Shown in pieces: positions 19,954 through 30,150 of a DNA stretch of 64,000 nucleotides (its first letter is position 1; each line of letters begins with the position of its first letter). The DNA comes from Myxococcales bacterium. Lineage in GTDB: Bacteria; Myxococcota_A; Polyangia; Polyangiales; JADJMO01. The DNA lies in assembly GCA_016709545.1 (NCBI GenBank), contig JADJMO010000004.1:558001-622000 (forward strand). Direction: 5' to 3'. Position numbers and translations under genes: made by a program. The notes below the pieces were generated by a model that was given only the letters and a program-made list of their open reading frames with translations, searched no databases and was not told the origin of the DNA.

Positions 19954-22430
19954 TCAGCGGCGCTTGCCGCCCTTGCCCTTGCCGCCCTTGGGCGAGGCCT
20001 TGCCCTTGTGCGCAGGCTTGCCGCCCTTGCTCGGCTTCTCGCTGCGCGGCGGCGTCACGCTCGGGCGGCCGGCGCGGTTGGTCGCCCCGGACGCTCCGCG
20101 CGGTGGCGCCTTTCCGCGTGGCGGGGTCCCGCGCGGGGGGGGAAGTGAGCCTCGGCGGCGCGGTCCCGGGCCGTCGTCCACGCCATCGCTCGCGAAGGCG
20201 AGCCGACGACCGCTGACCTGGCGGCGCTCGAGGCCGACGTCTTCGATGCGCACCATCATGCGGTCGCCCAGGTGGATCGCATCGCCCGAGCGGCGGCCGA
20301 CGGCGCGCAGGCCGTCCTCGTCGAGGTCGTAGGCGTCGTCGCCCAGCGCCTCGTATTTGACCATGACGTCGACGTAGGGCGCGTCGAGCGCGACGAACAC
20401 GCCGCTGCCGACCAGCGCGGTGACCGTGCCCTCGAACGACTCGCCGATGCGGTCGCGCATGAGGATGCAGCGGTGGAGGTCGACGACCTCGCGCTCCACC
20501 TCCATGACCTTGCGCTCCTTGTCGCTCGCCAGCATCGCGGCCTCGCGCAGGCTCTCGATGGCGGTCTCGCTCTTCTCGGCCGGCTTGCCCTCGCAGAGGC
20601 GGTGCACCGCGCGGTGGACGACGAGATCCGGGTAGCGGCGGATCGGCGAGGTGAAGTGCAGGTACGCGGGCGAGGCGAGGCCGAAGTGGCCGATGTTCAC
20701 GATGTCGTAGGTGGCCTGCTTCATCGACCGCAGGAGCAGCGAGTTGAGCACCTGCGCCTGCGGGTGCTTGGCGATGCTCTTGAGCAGGCGGCCGAGGGCG
20801 CGCGGGTCCTGCGCGTCTTCGAGGTCGAAGCGGATGCCGAGGATCTCGGCCATCGCGGCGAACCGGTCGAGCTTGGCCTCGTCGGGGCGGCCGTGCACGC
20901 GGTAGATGGTGGGCACGCCCTTCTGCGTGAGCTCGTCGGCGACGACCTCGTTGGCGAGGAGCATCAGCTCTTCGATGAGCTGGTAAGCCTTCTTCACCCC
21001 GAGATCGGCGCGCGCGCGGATGACGTCGGTGCAGACGCCGTTCTCGTCGAGCACCACCTTGGCCTCGGGGAGGTCGAAGTCGAGCGCGCCGCGCCGCATG
21101 CGCTTCTGGCGGAGCGCGGAGGCGCAAGCCCACGCCACCTCGAGGTGCGGGAGCATCTCCTTGGCCTGCTCGGAGGCGGGCTCGTCGCTCGTGAAGGCGA
21201 GCGCGCGCGCGACGTCTTCGTAGGTGAGCTTGGCGACGCTGCGCATGACGCCCTGGACGAGGCGCCGCTTCAGCACGGTGCCCGAGGCGTCGAGGGTGAC
21301 GCACGCCGCGAGGCAGAGCCGGTCCTCGTGCGCGATCAGCGAACACAGGTGCGAGGAGAGCTCGCGCGGGAGCATGGGGATCGCGCGGTCGGGCAGGTAG
21401 ACCGAGCAGCTCCGGTGGCGGGCGGCGTCGTCGAGCGCGCTGCCCTCGCGCACGTAGCTGGAGACGTCCGCGATGGCGATCCACGCGACCCAGGCGGCGC
21501 CTTCGCCGTCCTCCGCGGTGGCGGGGCGGACCCACACCGCGTCGTCGTGGTCGCGCGCGTCCTTCGGGTCGATGGTGGCGAGCGGGAGCGCGCGCAGGTC
21601 TTCGCGGGCGGCGGCGACCTTCGGGTCGATGACCTCGCCGAACGCGCGCGCCTCGGCCACGGCCTCGCCGGGGAAGCCCTCGACGATCTCCTCGCGGGCG
21701 AGGATCTTGAGCACCTCGACCTCGGGGTCGCCCGGGTCACCGAGGATCTGCACGAGGGCGCCGCGCGGGTGCTCGTCGTGGCGCTCGGGGTAACGCGTGA
21801 TGGCGATGACGGCGGCCTGGCCGTCGTAGCCCTCGTTGGCCTCGTCGAGGGTGATGGGACCGCGCATGCGCGGGTCGTCGGGCTCGAGCCACGCGCCTTG
21901 CCGCGCCGCCGGAGCACGCCGGGGACACGCCGCGCCGTGCGCCGCACCACCAAGAGCACCTCGCCCTCGGGGCCCCGCGCGCTCGAGCGAAACACGCGGA
22001 CGGTCACCTGATCGCCGTGCAGCGCGCCGCCGATCATCTCGGGCGAGATGTAGACGTCGCGGTCGCCCGGGGAGGCGACGAAGCCGAAGCCGCGCGGGTG
22101 GATGGTGATCATGCCCACGCGCTCGCGCGGAGGGCGCCGGCTGAACGGCGGCTCACTCGGCGTGGCGGCCGGGGGTGCCCCGGGCGGGGGAGGAGGCCGC
22201 ACGCTCTCGGCGGCGGCGGCCTCCGGATCGACCTCGACGTCGTCGCCGATGCGGTAGCGATGCCCCGGGAACGCGCGCACCGCGCCCGAGAACACGAGGT
22301 CGTCCAGCATCGCCGTGAGACCGGGCGTGCCTTCGATCCCGAGCCGCTGGGCGATCTCGGCGACGTGCACGGGTCGCGTGTGCTCGGCGAGCACCTCGAG
22401 CACACGCAGGCGATGGGGCAGGGCAGACAT
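19954..22430 (-). CDS. rnr: Ribonuclease R, frameshifted
   Basis: About 826 residues: a processive 3'-5' exoribonuclease that degrades structured RNA. Domains in order are a winged helix (VLEVLAEHTRPVHVAEIAQR), a cold-shock/OB domain (GFGFVASPGDRDVYISPEMI), the RNB catalytic domain (IDPKDARDHDDAVWV, with the Mg-binding Asp cluster; later HFTSPIRRYPDLVVHR) and an S1 domain (FEGTVTALVGSGVFVALD). The tail is Gly/Lys/Pro/Arg-rich, as in RNase R. It starts at ATG 22430, sharing one base with the stop of the upstream lipoprotein (TGATG). A frameshift near 21893-21912 separates VPGVLRRRGKA from WLEPDDPRMRGPI, within the cold-shock region; both sides are well conserved, so an error is likely. Confidence 0.9.
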
Positions 22431-22978
22431 CAGTCGTCGTCGGAGCCCTTCTTCTTCTTCTTCTTCTTGGAGTCGCCGTCGTCGTCGGAGCCCTTCTTCT
22501 TCTTGCTCCCGCTCTCGGCGACGTCGCCGATGGCGAGGCGGCCATTGAGCTCGTTGCCCTCGAAGTCCTTCTCGAACTTCACGTGGCACTCGTAGATGGC
22601 GTCTTCCATGTCGGTGCCGTTGTCACCGACGGTGAGCATGAAGGTGCCCGTGCCGGTGACCAGCTCCCACTTCTCGTCGGTCTTGTCGGAGGTGTCGCCC
22701 TCTTTGGCGGCTTCCTTGTCGTGGTATTTGCGCCACTGGTAGGTCATCTTGGTGGCGGTCGGGATGTTCTCGTAGGCGATGTCGCAGCCGATGAACTTCG
22801 CCGATCCGCTCTTGGCCTTCTCCTTGGCCGCGAGGGTCTTCGAGTTCATCCCCGTGCGGGTGCCGATGGTGACCGTGGCCTTGGGCTTCTTGGCCAGGGC
22901 CATCAGGAGACGACAACCGGTGCCCGTGCCGAGCGCGAGTGCGGCCACGAGCGCGAGTCCTTGCCACTGCTTGATCAT
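22430..22978 (-). CDS. Lipoprotein with Lys/Asp repeat tail
   Basis: A 182-residue protein with a lipoprotein signal (LALVAALALGTGTGC). The middle (FIGCDIAYENIPTATKMTY ... GTGTFMLTVGDNGTDMED) looks like a small beta-rich domain. The C-terminus repeats KKKKGSDDDGD and KKKKKKKGSDDD, a charged low-complexity tail encoded by CTT and GTC triplet runs. The ATG is preceded by a good Shine-Dalgarno (CTGGAGGA). Its TGA overlaps the rnr ATG. I do not recognise the family; pairing with RNase R looks positional, not functional. Confidence 0.7.
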   Translation of the reverse strand: MIKQWQGLALVAALALGTGTGCRLLMALAKKPKATVTIGTRTGMNSKTLAAKEKAKSGSAKFIGCDIAYENIPTATKMTYQWRKYHDKEAAKEGDTSDKTDEKWELVTGTGTFMLTVGDNGTDMEDAIYECHVKFEKDFEGNELNGRLAIGDVAESGSKKKKGSDDDGDSKKKKKKKGSDDD

Positions 22979-23041
22979 GTTCGTGCGTCCTCCAGCTCGC
23001 AGGGACGTTACCCGATCCCGACGGCGTCGCGATCGCGAAAT

Positions 23042-23080
23042 CTCACCCGAAGGTCAGACGATCTCTGACCTTCGCGTGAG
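23042..23080 (-). terminator. 17-bp inverted repeat, putative terminator
   Basis: Left arm 23042-23058 and right arm 23064-23080 pair over 17 positions with a single mismatch (47/75) around a five-base loop CGATC; the core is GAAGGTCAGA / TCTGACCTTC. It lies about 100 bases past the S1 gene stop. On the minus strand a short ATTTC follows, so the U-tract is weak. It could instead be an operator for the downstream lipoprotein. Confidence 0.5.
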
Positions 23081-23122
23081 GAAGCTGCCCGAGCGTCGCG
23101 ACCGAGCCTACTTCTTGTTGTT

Positions 23123-23146
23123 GCGGCCGCCCGTGGAGGCGGCCGC
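23123..23146 (-). terminator. GC-rich hairpin after the S1 gene
   Basis: GCGGCCGCC (23123-23131), six-base loop CGTGGA, GGCGGCCGC (23138-23146): a perfect nine-base stem 32 bases past the stop. There is no T-tract on the minus strand, so termination by itself is uncertain. Confidence 0.4.
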
Positions 23147-23178
23147 TGTTCGCTGCGCTCGCCTGCGGCTCGCTCCGC

Positions 23179-25135
23179 TCACTTCGCGAGGCCCTTGTTC
23201 TTGAGCAGATCGCCGAAGGTGCCGAACTTGGCGGCCTGCTTGACCTCGTTCTGGTACTGGCGGAACGAGGCGCGCTCCTGATCGGTCTGGAGGGCCTTGA
23301 TCGAGAGCTTGGCGCCCCCGCGCGGATCGAGCTCGACCACCTTGGCGTCGAGCTCGGTGCCGGTCGGGAACGTGCGGCGCAGGTCGGTGCCCTTGGCCGT
23401 GCCGGTGGCCATGCCCGGGATGAACCCCTTGGCGAAGCGTCCGGTCTGGCCGAGGATCCGGACCACGAGGCCGTTCGGCTCGTGGCTCTCGACGATGACC
23501 TTCACGGCCTGGTGCGGGCCGAGGCGGCCCGGGTTGTGGCCGATGTGGCCGCCGCCCTGTCCCCCGTATTGTCCCCCGTGCTGCGGCGGCGGGTTCCAGA
23601 CCTCGCCCTCCTTGGGCGCCTCGTGGAGGCCGAGCTTGTGGGCCTCGTAGTTGGCCTGCGCGACGACGACATCCAGCTCCTCGCCGACCTTGAGCACCTC
23701 GTTCGGGTGGTTGAGGCGGCGGGGGGCGTTGATGTCGCTGATGTGGAGGAGGCCGTCGAGGCCGGGCTCGAGCTCGATGAACGCGCCGAACGGCTGCAGG
23801 CGGACGACCTTGCCCTTGTGACGGCTGCCGCGCGGATACCGCTCGGCGACGTTCTCCCAGGGGTCCTTCTCGACGGCCTTCTTGGAGAGCCAGACCTTGC
23901 CGCGCTCGTCGATGCGCAGGATCTTGACCTCGGTCTCCTCGTTGACCTTGAAGATCTCGCGCAGCGGCTTGCCGACGATGTGCGACGAGTCGGCGATCGG
24001 GCAGAGCCCGTCGACGCCACCGATGTCGATGAACGCGCCGAACGGCTGGATCGAGCGGACGACGCCCTTCACCACCGCGCCGACCTGCACGGTCTCGAGG
24101 AGCTTGCCGCGGATCTCGCGCGCCTCGGCGTCGAGCGCCGTCTTGCGCGAGAGGACGAACTCGCGTCCCCGCTTCTCGAACTGCACGATGTCGAACGACA
24201 GGCGCTGGCCGATGAGGTGGTGGAGATCGGCGCCGAGGCGCAGATCGACGTGCGAGGCGGGGGCGAACCCGCGCAGGCCGTCGACGTCGATCTCGATGCC
24301 GCCGCGGATGACGCCGGTGACCAGGCCGTCGATCGGCTGCTTGGCCTCCTGCGCCGCCTTGACGAGGTCGAGCGCCGCGAGCCAGCGGTTGAGATCGCGG
24401 GTGAGCACGACGAGGCCGCCACGGGCGCCGTCGTTGACCACCTTGCCGATCACGTTCTCGCCGACCTGCGGGGTCTCGCTCTCGGGGATCTCCTTGCGGT
24501 CGAAGATGCCGAGGGCCTTGCCGGCCACGTCGAGCATGATCGCGTCGGGGAGGATCGCGGTGACGCGCGCGGCGACTTCTTCGCCGGTGCCGAAGGGCGC
24601 CTTCTCGCGGCCGTGGTGCTCCTTCTTGCCGCGACGGCGCTTCTTCTTGTCGCCGCCCTCGCCACCCTCGGCGCCTTCGGCCTTGGCCTCGCCACCCTCG
24701 GTAGCTTCGCCTTCTTCGCCTTCGCCTTCTTCACCTTCGGCGTCGTCGCCTTCGCCTTCGGCCTTGGCCTCGCCGCTCGCCTCGGCGCCCGGCGCACCCG
24801 GCACCGCACCCGGCTTCTTCTTGCGACGGCGACGACGACGCTTCTTGGGCGGACCCTCACCGGTCGCGGCGGCCTCGCCGGTCGGCGCGGCGCCTTCGGC
24901 GGCTTCTCCCGTCGCGCCTTCGCTCGGCGCTGCGCCCTCGCTCGGCGCTGCGCCTTCGCTCGGCGCAGGAGAAGAGCTCGCCTCGGCGGCGCGCCCTCCG
25001 CGGGCGTGTTCGGGGTTGCGCCCGTCGGGGCAGAAGAAGTCGGACCAGCGGACTCGCTGGGGCGTTGCCGGCGGACTCGCCGACGTTGCCGCCAGCCGTG
25101 TCGCCAGTGTTCTGGGTGGGATCGCTCTCGGTCAT
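23179..25135 (-). CDS. S1-domain RNA-binding protein (ribosomal protein S1-like), frameshifted N-terminus
   Basis: About 650 residues with five S1/OB repeats. The clearest are VVKGVVRSIQPFGAFIDIGG, then HKGKVVRLQPFGAFIELEPG with DGLLHISD; the others are GTGEEVAARVTAILPDAIML, DGLVTGVIRGGIEIDVDGLR and the last, VIVESHEPNGLVVRIL. Central repeats are those of ribosomal S1, which holds mRNA on the 30S subunit. The first 230 residues are an unusual low-complexity tail: PSEGAA repeats, a KKRRRRRRKKK block, then Glu/Ala-rich sequence. Two frame breaks fall in it, near 25060-25066 and 24990-25005. Start ATG 25135. I cannot tell whether this is the main S1 or an accessory paralogue. Confidence 0.82.
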
Positions 25136-25222
25136 GACCAGCCTTGGGGAAGGGGGCGCGGAGCCTAGCACTTCGCCCGCCCTGCTTGTCACGCTGGCCG
25201 GGGCGTGCTCTCAGATTGCCCC

Positions 25223-26262
<1,040 letters not shown>

Positions 26263-26266
26263 GCAC

Positions 26267-27832
26267 ATGGCCCTCACGCGGGACTGGGACTTCGTCGTCG
26301 TAGGCTCCGGCTTCGGCGGGAGCGTCTCGGCGCTGCGCCTCGCGGAGAAGGGCTACCGCGTCCTCGTCCTCGAGAAGGGTCGTCGCTTCGGGAAGGACGA
26401 TTTTCCGAAGAGCAACTGGGACCTCGCCAAGTGGCTGTGGCGCCCCGAGGTCGGGCTGCGCGGCATCTTCCAGATGTCGTTCTTCCGCCACGTCACCATT
26501 CTCCACGGCGTCGGCGTCGGCGGTGGGTCGCTCGTCTACGCGAACACGCTGCCCACGCCGAAGGACGACTTCTTCCAGGCCCCCTCGTGGGCCCACCTCG
26601 CCGACTGGAAGCGCGAGCTCGGGCGCCACTACGCGACCGCGCGCGCGATGCTCGGCAGCGCCGAGAACCCGCGGCTCGGCAAGGGCGACCACGTGCTCCG
26701 CGAGATCGCGCGCGAGCTCGGGCGCGAGGAGCACTTCCACCCGACCGACGTGGCCGTGTTCTTCGGCGCGCCCGGCAAGGAGGTGCCCGACCCATACTTC
26801 GGCGGCGACAACCCGGCGCGCACCGGCTGCACGTTCTGCGGCGCCTGCATGACTGGCTGCCGCGTCGGCGCGAAGAACACGCTCGACCGGAACTATCTCT
26901 ATCTCGCCGAGCGCCGTGGGGCGACCGTGCTGCCGGAGACCGAGGTGCGCGCGGTCCGCAAGCGCCAGAACGGCGGCTACACGCTCGAGACGAGCCAGGG
27001 GATCTTCACCGCGCAGCAGGTCGTGCTCGCGGGCGGCGTGATGGGCACCGTGCCGCTGCTGCTCGCCATGAAGGAAGACCCCGACGGCCTCCCCGCGCTC
27101 TCCGACCACGTCGGCGACTTCGTGCGCACCAACAGCGAGGCGCTGATCGGCGTCGTCGTCCCCGGTGAGGAAGACTTCTCCAAGGGCGTCGCGATCACCT
27201 CGATCCTGCACACCGACGACCACAGCCACGTCGAGCCGGTGCGGTACGCCGAGGGCTCGGGGTTCTTCCGCACCATGGCGCTGCCGCACGCGCCCGGCAG
27301 CCACCTGCTCGCGCGGCTCGGGGGCACGGTGCGCGGCCTGTTCCGCCAGCCGGGGCTCTGGGCGCGCGCGCTCACGGTCCCCGACTTCGCCAAGCAGAGC
27401 CAGATCCTGCTCTACATGCGCACGCTCGAGGGCACGCTCACGCTGCGCCTCGGGCGCGACCTCATCACCGGCTTCGGCCGCGGCCTCGTCACCAAGCTCG
27501 ACCCGGGCACCAAGGCCCCGAGCGCGTTCATGGAAGAGGCGACCGACATCGCCAAGCGCTTCGCCGAGAAGGTCGGCGGCGCTGCGATCACGCTGCTCAC
27601 CGAGACGGTGCTCGGCGTGCCGACCACGGCGCACATCCTCGGCGGCGCCTGCATGGGCAAGGACGCGAGCGAGGGCGTGATCGACGACCGCCACCGCGTG
27701 TTCGGGTACGAGGGCCTCTACGTCATCGACGGCTCGGCGATCTCGGCGAACCCGGGGGTGAACCCGTCGCTGACGATCACGGCGCTCGCCGAGCGCGCGA
27801 TGAGCTTCGTGCCGACCAAGACGGTGAACTGA
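26267..27832 (+). CDS. GMC-family FAD oxidoreductase, cholesterol-oxidase-like
   Basis: A 521-residue flavoprotein with an intact frame. The N-terminal FAD-binding fold is VVVGSGFGGSVSALRLAEKG (GxGxxG) followed by LVLEKGRRF. GVGVGGGSLVYANT is the second flavin-contacting loop, and the C-terminal GMC signature is present (HILGGACMGKD ... VIDGSAISANPGVNPSLTIT with the catalytic-region Asn). Family members oxidise sterols, long-chain alcohols or sugars. A cysteine motif, C-x2-C-x2-C-x3-C in RTGCTFCGACMTGCRVGAKN, matches that of cholesterol oxidase-like/long-chain GMC enzymes; whether it binds a metal cluster is not settled here. No signal peptide is seen. It sits four bases after the FKBP gene and directly abuts the FmdE-like gene (TGAATG). 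Confidence 0.85.
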   Translation: MALTRDWDFVVVGSGFGGSVSALRLAEKGYRVLVLEKGRRFGKDDFPKSNWDLAKWLWRPEVGLRGIFQMSFFRHVTILHGVGVGGGSLVYANTLPTPKDDFFQAPSWAHLADWKRELGRHYATARAMLGSAENPRLGKGDHVLREIARELGREEHFHPTDVAVFFGAPGKEVPDPYFGGDNPARTGCTFCGACMTGCRVGAKNTLDRNYLYLAERRGATVLPETEVRAVRKRQNGGYTLETSQGIFTAQQVVLAGGVMGTVPLLLAMKEDPDGLPALSDHVGDFVRTNSEALIGVVVPGEEDFSKGVAITSILHTDDHSHVEPVRYAEGSGFFRTMALPHAPGSHLLARLGGTVRGLFRQPGLWARALTVPDFAKQSQILLYMRTLEGTLTLRLGRDLITGFGRGLVTKLDPGTKAPSAFMEEATDIAKRFAEKVGGAAITLLTETVLGVPTTAHILGGACMGKDASEGVIDDRHRVFGYEGLYVIDGSAISANPGVNPSLTITALAERAMSFVPTKTVN

Positions 27833-28372
27833 ATGCGCGCGCTGTGGCTGGCTGCGTTCGCGATCGGTTGCTCGCGCGGCGCGACGCCCGCACCGGCGCC
27901 CGCCGCGTCGGCCAGCGCGATCGCGGCGGCGGTGGCCGAGGCCTCGCCCGCTTCGTCGGTCGACAAGGCGCTGGCCGAGGTGGACCGCGTGCACGGCGGC
28001 CACGGGCCGTGGGCGGTCTCGGGGTACCGGATGGGTGTCTACGCGCTCGGCAAGCTCGGGCTCGCGCGGCAGGCGTTCGACCTCGAGGTGGAGCACCACT
28101 CGCCGCTGACCCCGCAGTACGCGTGCGTCGCCGATGGCGCGGCCGCTTCGACCGGCGCCAGCGTGGGCAAGCTCAACCTGAAGCTGGTCGAGGCCACCGC
28201 CGACCAGGTGCAGACCGTCTACAAGAACCGCGCGACCGGCGCGAAGGTCACCCTGCGGCCGACCGCGAAGTTCGTGGCCCGCTTCAAGGACGTCCCGATG
28301 CCGGAGCTCGGCCCCGCGGGCAAGACCGCGATGGGCCTCCCCGACGCCGACGTGTTCGAGGAAGTCCACTAG
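27833..28372 (+). CDS. FmdE-like lipoprotein
   Basis: A 179-residue protein. The start (MRALWLAAFAIGC) is a short lipoprotein-like signal. After an Ala/Pro/Ser linker the core HGGHGPWAVSGYRMGVYALG, then CVADGAAASTGASVGKLNL, matches the FmdE domain, first known as subunit E of formylmethanofuran dehydrogenase but now found widely in bacteria without methanogenesis. His and Cys positions that coordinate metal in the family are kept. An exported FmdE protein is unusual, and its role next to a GMC oxidoreductase is unknown. Its start directly follows the GMC stop; its own stop is two bases from the convergent lipoprotein gene. Confidence 0.75.
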   Translation: MRALWLAAFAIGCSRGATPAPAPAASASAIAAAVAEASPASSVDKALAEVDRVHGGHGPWAVSGYRMGVYALGKLGLARQAFDLEVEHHSPLTPQYACVADGAAASTGASVGKLNLKLVEATADQVQTVYKNRATGAKVTLRPTAKFVARFKDVPMPELGPAGKTAMGLPDADVFEEVH

Positions 28373-28374
28373 GG

Positions 28375-28743
28375 CTAGTAGCAAAGGCCGGCCCTGGCGA
28401 AGATCGCCGACTCGGCCTCGGTGCAGCTCCGCCACGCCGCGTTCCGGACGCCCTCCGCCTCCGAGAGGTAGTACACGCGGCCCTCTGCCCGCAGCACCGC
28501 GCAGCCGCCCCTGTCGACCGCGAGCGGGTTGTAGGTCGACCGGATGCACCCCCTCACGCGCGCGGGCCCTACGCAGGCACCCGTGGCGTCGAGCGGCACC
28601 GCCTTCAACTCGGTGCACCCATCCGCGCAGGCGTCCAGCACTGGGTCGGAGCAGCTCGGATCGGAGAGGCCGCTCGTCGAGCGTGGCGCGAGCTCCGCGC
28701 CGCAGCCGAGCGCCAGCACGAGCACGAGGGGCGACGCACGCAT
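28375..28743 (-). CDS. Cys-rich small lipoprotein
   Basis: A 122-residue unrecognised lipoprotein: MRASPLVLVLALGC, Cys at position 14. The mature part has eight or more cysteines (CSDPVLDACADGC, GACVGPARVRGC, GGCAVL, SCTEAE, GLCY), presumably paired as disulfides. A YYLSEAEGVRNAAW segment is the only recognisable amphipathic stretch. It is convergent with the FmdE-like gene and divergent from the PP2C gene. Confidence 0.65.
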   Translation of the reverse strand: MRASPLVLVLALGCGAELAPRSTSGLSDPSCSDPVLDACADGCTELKAVPLDATGACVGPARVRGCIRSTYNPLAVDRGGCAVLRAEGRVYYLSEAEGVRNAAWRSCTEAESAIFARAGLCY

Positions 28744-28833
28744 GCGCCATTCTGGCGCGCACCGGCACCGGGGACCAGCGGCGTCGCGTGCACCCCTAGC
28801 GGGTCGCGCGGGCTTCGTGCGAACCTTGGTCCC

Positions 28834-30120
28834 ATGCTCGAGCTCGTGGCCTTCGGGGGGACGGACGTCGGCAAGAAGCGCAAGAACAACGAGGACTCGT
28901 ACGCGGTCGACGCCGACCGCGGGGTCTACATCGTGGCCGACGGCATGGGCGGGCACGCGTCCGGCGAGGACGCCTCGCGCTTCGCCGTCAGCATGACCCG
29001 CGAGCACCTCAACGCGAACGCCTACGCCATCGAGCAGTACCGCGCGACGCCCAACGACCAGACCAAGGCGGCGCTCCTGCAGGTGATCGAGAAGGCCATC
29101 CAGGGCGCGTGCGCGCGCGTGTACGCGATCGGCCAGGCCGAGCCACAGAAGCGCGGCATGGGCACCACCATCGACGTCGTCGTGCGCGTCGGCAGCCAGG
29201 TCGTGCTCGGGCACGTGGGCGACAGCCGCGTGTACGTGGTGCGCAACGGCCAGAGCTACCGCCTCACCGAGGACCACACCCTGGTCGCCCAGCAGGTGAA
29301 GGCGGGCGTGATGAGCCCGCAAGACGCCGAGCAGAGCACGATGAAGGGCATCCTCACGCGCGCGGTCGGCACCCACGCGTCGGTGCAGGTCGACACGCTG
29401 CTGCTCGATCTGATGGCCGGCGACGTGCTGCTCCTCTGCACCGACGGCCTCCACAAGTACCTCCAGGACCACGAGATCCCGGCGCGCCTCCGCGAGGCCT
29501 CGCCAGGGCAGGTGCAGGCGCTGATCGACCACGCGCTCGCCTCGGGCGGCAGCGACAACGTCACGGCCATCGTCCTCGGCGTGCAGGCGCCGCAGGCCGC
29601 CGCGCAGGCCGCCGAGGCCAAGGCCGAGACCGCCAAGGCCGGCTCCCGCATCGACGCCGTGCGCGCGCTCCCGCTGTTCCAGCACCTCTCGTACAAGGAG
29701 CAGGTCGCGGTGCTCTCGGTCGCGAGCAACCGCAGCTACCAGACGGGCCAGGACATCGTGCGCGAGGCCGACCCGGGGCTCGAGATGTTCGTCGTGGTCG
29801 AGGGTCGCGTCGCGGTCCACCGCGGCAACATCAAGATCGCCGAGCTCGCCGCGGGCGGACACTTCGGCGAGATGGCCCTCGTCGACGACGCGCCGCGCTC
29901 GGCCAGCGTGCGCGCGCTCGCGCCCACCGACTGCCTCGTGCTCTCGCGCGAGGCGCTCTCGAACCTGATGAAGCTCGACCCGGTGCTCGCGGTGAAGGTG
30001 CTGTGGAGCTTCGTCGAGGTGCTGAGCGGGCGCCTGCGCACGGTGAACGCCGAGCTGACCGACTTCAAGCTCGAGCACCCCGAGCGCCGCAGCAGCGTGC
30101 CGCCGTTCGTCGCGGGCTGA
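28834..30120 (+). CDS. PP2C phosphatase - cyclic-nucleotide-binding domain fusion
   Basis: 428 residues, intact. Residues about 1-245 are a PPM/PP2C Ser/Thr phosphatase with all metal motifs: RKNNEDSYAV, VADGMGGHASGE, VGHVGDSRVYV, LLCTDGLHKY, GGSDNVTAIV. After an Ala/Lys linker (about 245-270) comes a cNMP-binding domain: FGEMALVDDAPRSASVRAL is the phosphate-binding cassette, with the Arg-Ser pair expected for cAMP or cGMP. This suggests a phosphatase switched by a cyclic nucleotide, able to reverse Ser/Thr kinase signals such as those of the two kinases in the window. That link is inference. Divergent from the small lipoprotein; no clear Shine-Dalgarno. Confidence 0.88.
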   Translation: MLELVAFGGTDVGKKRKNNEDSYAVDADRGVYIVADGMGGHASGEDASRFAVSMTREHLNANAYAIEQYRATPNDQTKAALLQVIEKAIQGACARVYAIGQAEPQKRGMGTTIDVVVRVGSQVVLGHVGDSRVYVVRNGQSYRLTEDHTLVAQQVKAGVMSPQDAEQSTMKGILTRAVGTHASVQVDTLLLDLMAGDVLLLCTDGLHKYLQDHEIPARLREASPGQVQALIDHALASGGSDNVTAIVLGVQAPQAAAQAAEAKAETAKAGSRIDAVRALPLFQHLSYKEQVAVLSVASNRSYQTGQDIVREADPGLEMFVVVEGRVAVHRGNIKIAELAAGGHFGEMALVDDAPRSASVRALAPTDCLVLSREALSNLMKLDPVLAVKVLWSFVEVLSGRLRTVNAELTDFKLEHPERRSSVPPFVAG

Positions 30121-30150
30121 TGCCACTACGCTCGGGTTCTCGCGTCAGAC

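Larger units (their letters stand above)
22979..23178 (-). other. Intergenic region with two hairpins
   Basis: Non-coding stretch between the stop of the S1 protein (23179) and the start of the Lys/Asp lipoprotein. It contains the two inverted repeats listed separately and, near the lipoprotein start, a TAACGT box followed by CTGGAGGA before the ATG. No gene is seen. Confidence 0.6.
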
